Shown here: positions 51,555 through 58,099 of the stretch, piece after piece
Position numbering within the stretch: the first letter of the stretch is position 1
How the letters are laid out: each line of letters opens with the position of its first letter
Assembly: GCA_944358695.1 (NCBI GenBank)
Contig: CALVRM010000018.1
Location: 1-58,099 of the forward strand
Source of the DNA: an uncultured Bacilli bacterium
Lineage (GTDB): Bacteria; Bacillota_I; Bacilli_A; RF39; UBA660
Direction: 5' to 3'
DNA: 58,099 bases
Translations under genes and position numbers: made by a program
Notes under the pieces: generated by a model
What the model was told of the DNA's origin: nothing
Database searches by the model: none
What the model saw: only the letters and a program-made list of their open reading frames with translations

Positions 51555-51875
51555 TTTTTTTTTATAAATGGAAATGTTATAAGCTATTTAATGAGTGCTA
51601 ATGGTGCTGTTGATGAATATTTATTTTAAAAAGAACGGTAGTAAATTTGTTGTTAATAAGCTGTTAAATAAATTAATTTTCTTGTTAGAACTTGGAAATT
51701 AGAATAAAAGTTTTTTTCGTAGAGGTTTGGTCGATCTATTATAGTGGTTTTTTGCTGATTATTTTTTAATTATGATGTTTAAAAATCATTTTCCTTTCAA
51801 CAAAATTGTTAAAGGGGTATACAAATTTTAAAATAAATGTTAAAATTATATTGTATTCAAATAGAGGGTGATTGG
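51555..51875. other. AT-rich divergent intergenic region
   Basis: Lies between the VanY pair and ruvX. It holds the ruvX promoter (51806-51834). A 33-codon plus-strand frame (51599-51700, starting M-V-L-L-M-N-I-Y-F) looks coding-like but has no SD. An imperfect hairpin pairs CCTTT-C-AAC with GTTAAAGG (about 51792-51815). Nothing else recognised. Confidence 0.35.
51806..51834 (+). promoter_or_regulatory. Promoter of the ruvX-yrzB-mltG-trmR unit
   Basis: TTGTTA (51806-51811), 17 bases, TAAAAT (51829-51834). A second candidate -10, TG-T-TAAAAT, lies just downstream. Confidence 0.5.
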
Positions 51876-52295
51876 GTGAAATATTTAGGTTTAGATTTAG
51901 GTACGCGAACTTTAGGTGTTGCGATATCTGACATAACTAAAACAATTGCGACAACCTATACAACGCTTCATTTTAGCGATAACGACTATGAAAGTGCACT
52001 TAAACAGTTAGAACCTATTATCGAAACTGAAAATATCGAGAAAATTATCTTGGGTTTTCCGAAAAATATGAACAATTCAGTAGGCCCTCGAGCTGAAACA
52101 ACATTATCATTTAAACGTTTATTGGAACTGAAGTTTGATATCGAAGTGATAATGCAAGATGAAAGGTTATCAACCAAAGAGGCGAGTAGTTATATGATAA
52201 AGGCCGATATGTCGAGAAAGAAACGCAAAAAGAAAATTGACAGTTTGGCGGCTAATATTATATTACAAACTTATTTGGATAAAAGAAAGGATTGA
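51876..52295 (+). CDS. ruvX: Putative pre-16S rRNA nuclease / Holliday junction resolvase RuvX (YqgF)
   Basis: A 139-residue RNase H-fold nuclease. Signatures: YLGLDLGTRTLGVAISD (catalytic Asp), ILGFPKNMNNSVGPRA and QDERLSTKEA, with a last Asp in KKIDSLAANI. The family processes the 5' end of pre-16S rRNA and has also been studied as a resolvase. The GTG at 51876 is chosen: AGGGTGAT lies 3 bases upstream and the protein then starts M-K-Y-L-G-L-D-L-G; the ATG at 51837 has no SD. First gene of a unit that matches Bacillus yrrK-yrzB-yrrL-yrrM. Confidence 0.92.
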   Translation: MKYLGLDLGTRTLGVAISDITKTIATTYTTLHFSDNDYESALKQLEPIIETENIEKIILGFPKNMNNSVGPRAETTLSFKRLLELKFDIEVIMQDERLSTKEASSYMIKADMSRKKRKKKIDSLAANIILQTYLDKRKD

Positions 52296-52299
52296 GATT

Positions 52300-52617
52300 A
52301 TGCCAGGAAATGAAAAATTACCAGAACTAAAATTTAAAGCTGTGGATGCAGAAGGAAGACAAATTGATTGTGATACATTATTTATGTTCGAATCGCCAGA
52401 AACTGGGAAAAATTATATAGTTTATACTGATAATTCTATTGACGAAGAAGGAAATACAAGGGTGTATGCTTCAATTTATAATCCAGAGGATTTAAAAATG
52501 GCTGAAGGGCAAGACTTAGCTGCTTTAGAGCTTATTCCTATTGAAACAGAAAAAGAGTGGAAGATTATTGAAACAATTCTTGAAGAAATGCAAAATCATG
52601 TTGAGGAAGATCAGTAG
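52300..52617 (+). CDS. DUF1292 (YrzB) family protein
   Basis: A 105-residue acidic protein of DUF1292. It has the FMFESPETGKNYIVYTD beta segment, the Y-A-S-I-Y-N-P-E-D stretch and the C-terminal IETEKEWKIIETILEEM helix typical of YrzB. Function unknown. The ATG at 52300 lies 4 bases behind the ruvX stop, with AAAGGA upstream; the longer frame from 52237 overlaps ruvX and is not real. Its place between ruvX and mltG is conserved in Bacilli. Confidence 0.88.
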   Translation: MPGNEKLPELKFKAVDAEGRQIDCDTLFMFESPETGKNYIVYTDNSIDEEGNTRVYASIYNPEDLKMAEGQDLAALELIPIETEKEWKIIETILEEMQNHVEEDQ

Positions 52618-52625
52618 GTTTAACC

Positions 52626-53705
52626 TTGAAACGACGTAAGTTTTCAATAAAAAAATTTGCACTATTCATAATAGTGCTTATTATTTTAGCTGTAGTATTA
52701 TTTTTAGGTTTTTATAAGTTGCAAACGTCATCTGTGAGTAAGGACACAAAAGCTATTGCAGTTGAAGTTGAAAAAGGTGATAATTACTTTACTATGGCTA
52801 GTAAATTGAAAAATCAAGATTTGATAAGATCAGAATTTTTCTATAAAATCTTCCTAAAATTTCATAAGCCGGGAGAACTTAACGTGGGGACTTATGAATT
52901 GAATCAAGCGATGAGTGTAGCTGAAATTGTTGAGACCCTTGGCAATGAAAATAACCTTCAGGATTCAAGAGTTAAACTAACTTTTAGAGAAGGTTTAAAT
53001 GTAAGACAGATGGCCGATATTGTTGAAGAAAAAACTGACATTAAAGCTGAAACATTTTTGGCTAAAATATCTGATGAAACGTATATTAATAGTTTAATAA
53101 ATAAGTATTGGTTTATTACTGATGAGGTAAAAAATGCTGAAATTTATTATGACCTTGAGGGATATTTATTTCCAGATACGTATATTTTTGAAAAAGATGA
53201 GGTTACTTTAGATAGTATTTTAGAAAAGATTTTAGAAAATACTGATAAGAAGCTAAGTAACTTTAAAACGGAGATACAAAATAGTGATTACACGGTTCAT
53301 CAAATTTTAACTTTAGCTTCATTAGTTGAACTTGAGGCTGTAACTGATAGTGATAGAGCGAAGGTAGCTGGGGTATTTTATAATAGGTTAAATAATGGGT
53401 GGTCACTAGGCAGTGACGTAACTACTTATTATGCTGCGAAAAAATCGATGACTGAAAAATTAACTAAGTCTGAATTAAATTCATGTAATGGTTATAATAC
53501 AAGATGTACTTCGATGAAAGGCCTTCCAGTTGGACCAATTGATAATCCAAGCTTAAGTGCAATTGAGGCGTCAATTAATCCAACTGACACTGATTGTTAT
53601 TATTTTGTAGCTGATAGCGAGAAAAAAGTTTATTTTACAAGAAATGCGAATGAACATGAGGCGATAATTGCTAAACTGAAAGAGGAAGGCAAATGGATAG
53701 GCTAG
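52626..53705 (+). CDS. mltG: Endolytic murein transglycosylase MltG
   Basis: MltG cuts nascent glycan strands inside the chain at the membrane and sets their length. The 359-residue protein has a basic N-terminus, one membrane helix (about 11-31), a LysM-like domain (45-110) and the YceG catalytic domain with ASLVELEA (E235, catalytic Glu) and SLGSDVTTYY and GLPVGPIDNPS. The start is TTG at 52626, with AGG 8 bases upstream, and no better start is near. It overlaps trmR by 13 bases. Works with the PBP2-RodA type machinery. Confidence 0.94.
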   Translation: MKRRKFSIKKFALFIIVLIILAVVLFLGFYKLQTSSVSKDTKAIAVEVEKGDNYFTMASKLKNQDLIRSEFFYKIFLKFHKPGELNVGTYELNQAMSVAEIVETLGNENNLQDSRVKLTFREGLNVRQMADIVEEKTDIKAETFLAKISDETYINSLINKYWFITDEVKNAEIYYDLEGYLFPDTYIFEKDEVTLDSILEKILENTDKKLSNFKTEIQNSDYTVHQILTLASLVELEAVTDSDRAKVAGVFYNRLNNGWSLGSDVTTYYAAKKSMTEKLTKSELNSCNGYNTRCTSMKGLPVGPIDNPSLSAIEASINPTDTDCYYFVADSEKKVYFTRNANEHEAIIAKLKEEGKWIG

Positions 53706-54262
53706 AAGAGTACGCTAGTGAAAATAATATTCCCATCATGCAAAAAGATGGGATTTTATTTCTGACTAATTATATTAAAACTAATGATGTTAAGCGTATT
53801 TTAGAAATTGGATCGGCGATTGGTTATTCAGCTTGTAAAATGGCTTTAGTTGATGAGGATATTTCAATTGTTACGATTGAAAAGGATGAAGTTAGATACA
53901 ATGAAGCTATCAAAAATATTCGTGATTTTGGTCTTGAAAAACAAATCGAAGTAATACTAGGTGATGCACTCGAAACGAAGATCGAAGGTTTATTTGATTT
54001 AATATTTATTGATGCAGCTAAAGCGCAATATATTAAATTTTTTGAAAAGTATAAAGCTAATTTGGCTGATAATGGTGTTATTATTTCTGACAATCTTAAT
54101 TTTCATGGATTAACTTTAAACATTGATAGTATTCAAAGTAAAAATTTAAAGGCTTTAGTTCGAAAAATAATAAATTATAAAAAGTTTTTAATGGATAACA
54201 AAGAATTTCATACTGAGTTTTTAGAAATTGGTGATGGAATTGGTATTAGTAAAAGAATATAA
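53693..54262 (+). CDS. trmR: tRNA 5-hydroxyuridine methyltransferase TrmR (YrrM)
   Basis: A 189-residue class I O-methyltransferase. SAM-binding motif ILEIGSAIGYSACKMA, the acidic residue in IVTIEKDEVRYNEA, and LIFIDAAKAQY plus ISDNLNFHG for metal binding. Bacillus TrmR methylates ho5U34 of tRNA to mo5U34; the TrhP proteins that make ho5U34 are encoded nearby (55318 and 56126), which supports the assignment. The ATG at 53693 overlaps mltG by 13 bases and has a GAGGAAGG stretch upstream. About 20 residues shorter than the Bacillus protein. Confidence 0.88.
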   Translation: MDRLEEYASENNIPIMQKDGILFLTNYIKTNDVKRILEIGSAIGYSACKMALVDEDISIVTIEKDEVRYNEAIKNIRDFGLEKQIEVILGDALETKIEGLFDLIFIDAAKAQYIKFFEKYKANLADNGVIISDNLNFHGLTLNIDSIQSKNLKALVRKIINYKKFLMDNKEFHTEFLEIGDGIGISKRI

Positions 54263-54363
54263 GCTTTTCCTTTTGCGTTATAAGGTCATTCTTATCAAGT
54301 GTTGCTTAAATAAATTGAGATAAATTGCAGTGGTGGTATTTGGCTTTATTATTGCAATAAAAT

Positions 54364-54392
54364 AGTAAGTATGTTTTGTACTTGCTTTTTTT
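54364..54392 (+). terminator. Terminator behind trmR
   Basis: AGTAAGTA (54364-54371) pairs with TACTTGCT (54379-54386), one wobble pair, then T residues. Confidence 0.75.
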
Positions 54393-54457
54393 GTCTAAAT
54401 TTGTTAAAAATGATTTATTTTATGATATACTAAAAATAGAGAGGAGTACGTTTAGAT

Positions 54458-55234
54458 ATGAATAATGCAAAATTAAAAGCTAGTGCAAGAAAAAAATTGT
54501 CTGGTAATTATGGACCTTTACTTTCAGCACTATTAATATTTATCCTATTAGGAGGGTTATGCCATTTGGTTTCGTATTTAGTAAATACCCCTTGGTTAGA
54601 TCCTTTATTAATGTTGATCGTTTATGCTTTGTTTATGATGGGATTAATAAAAATGGTTGTTAAAGTATCGCGGGGGAAAAAAGCAAAGATAGAAGATTTT
54701 TTTAATCAAACTGAGGCCTTTTTTAAATATATAGGAATTACTTGCTGTCTATTGGTTATTGCGTTTGTTTTGGGTCTACTAGAGATGATTGCTTTTAAGA
54801 CATTAGTTGAAGTAATAACTTATCAAGCGGAAATGAATTTTGCTTTAGCTATATTTTTAATTATTTTTGGCTTGCTTTTAACGGTTGCTATATTAATGGT
54901 TGGAATATTTATAGCTATTGCTTTTTCACAAATATTATTTATTTTAAATGATGAACCTGATATTACTATTAGAAAAGTTTTTTCTAAAAGTTTTGACATG
55001 ATGGAAAATTATATTTTTGATTATTTTGTTTTAATTTTAAGTTTTTGTGGTTGGCTTATTTTAGGGATATTTACTTTTGGTATTTTATACTTTTGGTTAA
55101 TACCGTATATGATGGTGACGCTGGCTAATTTCTATAATGAGATAAAAAAAGAATATGTCGAATATAAGGGCAATAGGGAACCGGAAATGATTTTTAATAA
55201 TAGCGATGTTGATGATGATATTGAATATTTATAA
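54458..55234 (+). CDS. DUF975 family membrane protein
   Basis: A 258-residue integral membrane protein with about five helices. It begins with the DUF975 hallmark helix MNNAKLKASARKKLSGNYG, which is amphipathic, and ends in a polar acidic tail. The function of the family is unknown. SD GGAG is upstream. An extended -10 (TG-A-TATACT) precedes it. It stands between trmR and trhP1, where Bacillus has no such gene, so it is an insertion into a conserved block. Confidence 0.85.
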   Translation: MNNAKLKASARKKLSGNYGPLLSALLIFILLGGLCHLVSYLVNTPWLDPLLMLIVYALFMMGLIKMVVKVSRGKKAKIEDFFNQTEAFFKYIGITCCLLVIAFVLGLLEMIAFKTLVEVITYQAEMNFALAIFLIIFGLLLTVAILMVGIFIAIAFSQILFILNDEPDITIRKVFSKSFDMMENYIFDYFVLILSFCGWLILGIFTFGILYFWLIPYMMVTLANFYNEIKKEYVEYKGNREPEMIFNNSDVDDDIEYL

Positions 55235-55317
55235 AAACTTTGTTTTTTAATAATTATTAATACTATTGATGACAAAGATAATTATTTTTTGGTATAATAT
55301 TTTCTCGAGGTGTGTTT

Positions 55318-56133
55318 ATGAAAGTAGCTGCTGTTATTCAAAGTATCGATCAAGCATGGAAAATTAAAAATTTGGTTTCGGCGTATTTAGTGCCAATTAA
55401 CGATTTTAGTATCAATTATACTAAAACTTTTTCTTTAAAAGAGGTTTTTTCGCTTACAAAAACCGAAAAAGAAATATTTTTAATTGTTAATAAAAATATT
55501 CATAATAGTGAACTTGGTGATTTAGAAAAATTATTATTAGAAATTGAAAACTTTGGGATCTCAGGAATTGTTTATTATGATATTTCTTTAATTAATATTA
55601 AAAGAAAATTAAGATTAAAAACGCCATTGATATGGGGTCAAGAACACATGGTGACAAATTATAAAACTATCAACTATTGGTATTCAAAGGGTGCTGATTA
55701 TGCATATTTATCTTCAGAACTGACGAAAAAAGAGATAGATGAGATTATAGAAAAGAGTAAAGCGAAACTGTTTATTAATGTTTTTGGTTATGTTCCTATG
55801 TTTACCTCAAGAAGGCATTTGATAAATAATTATTTGGAATATTTCGATTTGCAGGCTGAGAATAAATCTAAATTGATCTATAAAGAAGGAAATTATTATC
55901 CAATTGTAGATACACCTTATGGGACAACTGTTTATTCTAATTATGTACTAAATATGTTAGATCAGGATTTTTCTTTAGTAGATTATATTGTTTTTAATAG
56001 TGAACTAATTAAGGAAGAAGATTTTTACGATGTTTTATTTAAGTATAAAAATGGTAAAAATAATTATAAGTTTCCTTTTGAATATGGCTTTTTATATAAA
56101 GAAACTGTTTATAGGGTGAAGAAAGATGCATAG
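55318..56133 (+). CDS. trhP1: U32-family protein TrhP1/YrrN-like
   Basis: A 271-residue partner of the U32 peptidase family. It matches the shorter YrrN type that precedes the full-length YrrO: N-terminal KVAAVIQSIDQAWKIKNL, GISGIVYYDISLINI, TPLIWGQEHMVTNYKTINYW and a C-terminal domain. It lacks the Cys cluster of the longer protein. In Bacillus TrhP1 and TrhP2 are needed for 5-hydroxyuridine at tRNA position 34. The ATG at 55318 follows GAGGTG by 5 bases; the GTG at 55312 overlaps the SD. Its stop overlaps the next start by 8 bases. Confidence 0.85.
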   Translation: MKVAAVIQSIDQAWKIKNLVSAYLVPINDFSINYTKTFSLKEVFSLTKTEKEIFLIVNKNIHNSELGDLEKLLLEIENFGISGIVYYDISLINIKRKLRLKTPLIWGQEHMVTNYKTINYWYSKGADYAYLSSELTKKEIDEIIEKSKAKLFINVFGYVPMFTSRRHLINNYLEYFDLQAENKSKLIYKEGNYYPIVDTPYGTTVYSNYVLNMLDQDFSLVDYIVFNSELIKEEDFYDVLFKYKNGKNNYKFPFEYGFLYKETVYRVKKDA

Positions 56134-57322
56134 ACCGGAGTTATTAGCGCCAGCGGGTGATTTGGAAAGATTGAAGATAGCTTTGCTATATGGGGCGGAT
56201 GCAGTATATATCGGTGGTGATTTTAGTCTTAGGGCAAACGCCAATAATTTTAGTTTGTCAGAGATCGAAGAAGGGGTATGTTATGCTCATAAACTTAATA
56301 AAAAAGTTTATGTCACTGTTAATATAGCAATGCATAATAAAGAGTTAGAAACAATTGTTAGCTATTTAAAAGATTTAGATAGTATAGGCGTTGATGCAAT
56401 TATTGTTAGTGATCCAGGAATTATTCATTTGGCGAAAGAGCATACTAATTTGGAAATTCATTTATCTACTCAAAATTCTAGTTTAAATAAAGAGGCAATA
56501 GCTTTTTGGAAAAGTGAAGGCTTAACTAGAGTGGTTTTAGCTAGAGAATGCACAAGAGAAGACATAAAAGATATAAAAGAAAATGTTGATATTGAGCTTG
56601 AAGTTTTTGTTCATGGTGCGATGTGTGCTTCATATAGTGGCAGATGTGTGCTTTCTAATTTTTTAACGGCTCGTGATTCTAATCGTGGTGGTTGTAGTCA
56701 AATATGTCGCTGGGATTTTGATTTAATCGAGGAAGGCGAGCATTTAAAAGGCGAAAGACCTTTTACCTTTTGTACTAAAGATTTATCGTTAATTAAGTAT
56801 ATACCTGATCTAATTAATATTGGAGTAGACAGTTTAAAAGTTGAAGGTAGAATGCGTTCATCTTACTATATTGCAACGATTATTAAAGTTTATCGTATGG
56901 TAATTGATGAATATATGAACAATCCGGAAAAGTATGAATATAATTTAGAGTATGAACGTATTTTAAGGCGCTGTGCTAATCGTGATTCTGTACCGCAATT
57001 TTTTAATGGTATATTTGATAAGGATGTACAATATTATAATGGCAGGATGGAAATTACGAATCAAGATTTCTTAGGAATGGTTTTGGAATATGATCGAGAG
57101 AATGGACTTGCAAAAATTCAACAGCGAAATTATTTTGCACTCGGTGATGAAATGACAATATTTGGTCCTAAGGAAGAGTGTACTTTTACGTTAACTGAGC
57201 TCTATGATGAAAGTATGCAACCGCTTGAAATTGTTCGTCATCCTAAGCAAATTGTTTATATTAAAGTGCCAATAGCGGTGGATGAAAATTATATGTTAAA
57301 AAAGTCCTTGACAAAGGATTGA
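56126..57322 (+). CDS. trhP2: U32-family tRNA hydroxylation protein TrhP2/YrrO
   Basis: A 398-residue U32 protein. It starts HRPELLAPAGDLERLKIALL, contains YGADAVYIGGDFSLRANANN and a four-cysteine set (C167, C174, C190, C194) in HGAMCASYSGRCVLSN and RGGCSQICRW, expected to bind an iron-sulfur cluster, then KVEGRMRSSYYIA and a C-terminal beta domain. TrhP uses prephenate to hydroxylate U34 of several tRNAs. The overlap of 8 bases with trhP1 indicates translational coupling. A full promoter for greA is embedded in its last codons. Confidence 0.92.
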   Translation: MHRPELLAPAGDLERLKIALLYGADAVYIGGDFSLRANANNFSLSEIEEGVCYAHKLNKKVYVTVNIAMHNKELETIVSYLKDLDSIGVDAIIVSDPGIIHLAKEHTNLEIHLSTQNSSLNKEAIAFWKSEGLTRVVLARECTREDIKDIKENVDIELEVFVHGAMCASYSGRCVLSNFLTARDSNRGGCSQICRWDFDLIEEGEHLKGERPFTFCTKDLSLIKYIPDLINIGVDSLKVEGRMRSSYYIATIIKVYRMVIDEYMNNPEKYEYNLEYERILRRCANRDSVPQFFNGIFDKDVQYYNGRMEITNQDFLGMVLEYDRENGLAKIQQRNYFALGDEMTIFGPKEECTFTLTELYDESMQPLEIVRHPKQIVYIKVPIAVDENYMLKKSLTKD

Positions 57323-57336
57323 TTGTGTAGTATGAT
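57308..57336 (+). promoter_or_regulatory. Promoter of greA
   Basis: TTGACA (57308-57313), 17 bases, TATGAT (57331-57336). It overlaps the 3' end of trhP2 and gives greA its own start. Confidence 0.75.
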
Positions 57337-57375
57337 TTTATGAAGTCATGATATTATAGAACTGAGGTGAAAATT

Positions 57376-57846
57376 ATGTCAAAAGCCGAAGAAGTTTATA
57401 TAACTGAACAAGGTCTTGAAGATATGAAAAAAGAATTAGAATACTTGCAAACTGAAAAAAGGCCAGAAGTTATAGAAGCACTAAAAGAAGCTCGTGCATT
57501 AGGAGATTTGAGCGAAAATGGTGAATATGATGCTGCAAGAAGTGAACAAGCAGAAGTTGAAACAAAAATCGCATCTTTAACTTCGATGATCGAAAATGCA
57601 ATAGTTATTGGTGATGCAGATACTGATGAGGTTTCAATTGGCAATACTGTTGAAGTGGAATATCTTGGTGACGATGAAAAAGAAATTTATGCAATTGTGG
57701 GTAGCACAGAAGCTGATCCATTTGAAAATAAAATTTCTAATGAATCGCCAATTGCACAGGCTATTATGGGTAAAAAAGTTGGTGACATAGCTAAAGTAGT
57801 TAGTCCAAATGGCGAATATGAAGTTAAAATTTTAAATATTAAATAA
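57376..57846 (+). CDS. greA: Transcription elongation factor GreA
   Basis: GreA rescues backtracked RNA polymerase by stimulating transcript cleavage. The 156-residue protein has the N-terminal coiled coil (about 10-75) with the tip acids in ALGDLSENGEYDAARSEQ, and the C-terminal FKBP-like domain ending GEYEVKILNIK. The ATG at 57376 has GAGGTG 6 bases upstream; the GTG at 57367 overlaps that SD. As in Bacillus, it closes the yrrM-yrrN-yrrO block; udk, which lies before greA there, is missing. Confidence 0.97.
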   Translation: MSKAEEVYITEQGLEDMKKELEYLQTEKRPEVIEALKEARALGDLSENGEYDAARSEQAEVETKIASLTSMIENAIVIGDADTDEVSIGNTVEVEYLGDDEKEIYAIVGSTEADPFENKISNESPIAQAIMGKKVGDIAKVVSPNGEYEVKILNIK

Positions 57847-57899
57847 GTTGTTTTAAATATATTATAAGTTTGATAATTATAAATAATAGGTTTTAATAA

Positions 57900-57928
57900 A
57901 AATTAGATTTAGACGATCTAATTTTTTT
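57900..57928 (+). terminator. Terminator of greA
   Basis: AAATTAGAT (57900-57908) pairs with ATCTAATTT (57916-57924), then T residues; symmetrical enough to act in both directions. Confidence 0.8.
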
Positions 57929-58099
57929 GTGATTTTACTTCTTTTGCAATCCCTTGTGTAAACCTGCATTTTCGTTAAATTAAGAGAAAACTTCCCGGTA
58001 TAAACCCAAAAATAGTTATAGAGGTAAAATCCCGGAAAATAAGGGGAAAGTCTAGACAAAAACAAATTAAAATGATAAAATAAAGCCGAATTAAGTTAA
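57929..58099. other. Unassigned end of window
   Basis: No gene can be called. Two CCCGG runs (58000-58040) stand out from the AT-rich surroundings. On the minus strand a short frame ends F-T-Q-G-I-A-K-E-V-K-S-Q-K-N-stop right at the terminator, which could be the C-terminus of a gene or gene remnant beyond the window, but frame breaks upstream argue for a remnant. Confidence 0.3.

Noticed and set aside
51599-51700. 33-codon frame starting M-V-L-L-M-N
   Set aside because: No SD, no terminator, AT-rich composition can give such a frame by chance.
57877-58065. Minus-strand 62-residue ORF at the window end
   Set aside because: No SD, crosses the greA terminator, and another frame there looks more coding-like.
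1-58099. tRNA, rRNA, tmRNA, SRP RNA or RNase P RNA genes
   Set aside because: I looked for T-arm and CCA patterns and for ssrA next to rnr and found none; a covariance-model search would be decisive.

Overview
The window is AT-rich and carries almost only housekeeping genes of a low-GC Gram-positive bacterium. PolC-type DNA polymerase, a serine T-box, an L20-type leader in front of infC, DUF177-rpmF, TmcAL and the RuvX-DUF1292-MltG-TrmR-TrhP-GreA block all point to Bacillota, class Bacilli. A germination protease (gpr), SpoIIP and a KinB-like sensor kinase indicate a spore former or a recent descendant of one. TGA is used as a stop codon (for example at 12636-12638 and 45613-45615), so this is not a code-4 mollicute. 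Genus cannot be fixed from the sequence alone.

Layout. 1-1255: end of a membrane protein gene and a small partner, both unknown. 1316-11746: rnr, polC, a DUF2798 membrane protein and polA, each with its own promoter and terminator. 11775-15881: a CDF cation transporter, then a serine T-box that precedes an unknown coiled-coil gene and serS, then a zinc alcohol dehydrogenase. 15940-18331: a small decayed accessory patch with a pentapeptide-repeat gene made of 42-residue repeats, the remnant of an IS110-like transposase and another broken reading frame. 18332-22896: mutM, tmcAL, an aminoacyl-tRNA deacylase-like gene, yceD-rpmF and rodA. 23003-30000: a membrane-tethered EIIB-like domain without its cysteine, a KinB-like kinase, an exported transglutaminase-like protein, rpsT, then gpr, spoIIP, an unknown small membrane protein, nfo and yqfT. 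29825-35336: a class B PBP, rpmG-efp-unknown acidic coiled-coil gene, then infC-rpmI-rplT behind an attenuator. 35413-45920: a diacylglycerol-kinase family gene, murD, a HAD nucleotidase, an exported SipW-type protein, mraY-tig, priA, fmt and two small membrane genes. 46027-49563: ruvA-ruvB-queA-miaA. 49705-51530: two tandem VanY peptidases on the minus strand. 51876-57846: ruvX-yrzB-mltG-trmR, a DUF975 membrane protein, two U32 proteins (trhP1, trhP2) and greA.

The genes group into cell-wall elongation (rodA, PBP2, mraY, murD, mltG, VanY), replication and repair (polC, polA, mutM, nfo, priA, ruvAB, ruvX), tRNA modification (tmcAL, queA, miaA, trmR, trhP), translation (ribosomal proteins, IF3, EF-P, Fmt, SerRS) and sporulation. 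No tRNA or rRNA gene, CRISPR array, prophage or intact insertion sequence was seen.

The least explained signals are: a 43-bp element repeated at 39 of 43 positions in front of two ribosomal-protein operons; a 108-bp multi-hairpin element with inverted ends before polC; an L20 protein with a Rho-N-like tail; a T-box that controls an unknown coiled-coil gene ahead of serS; and an apparent AUC start codon for infC placed directly behind its attenuator. I saw no clearly new multi-gene defence or metabolic system.
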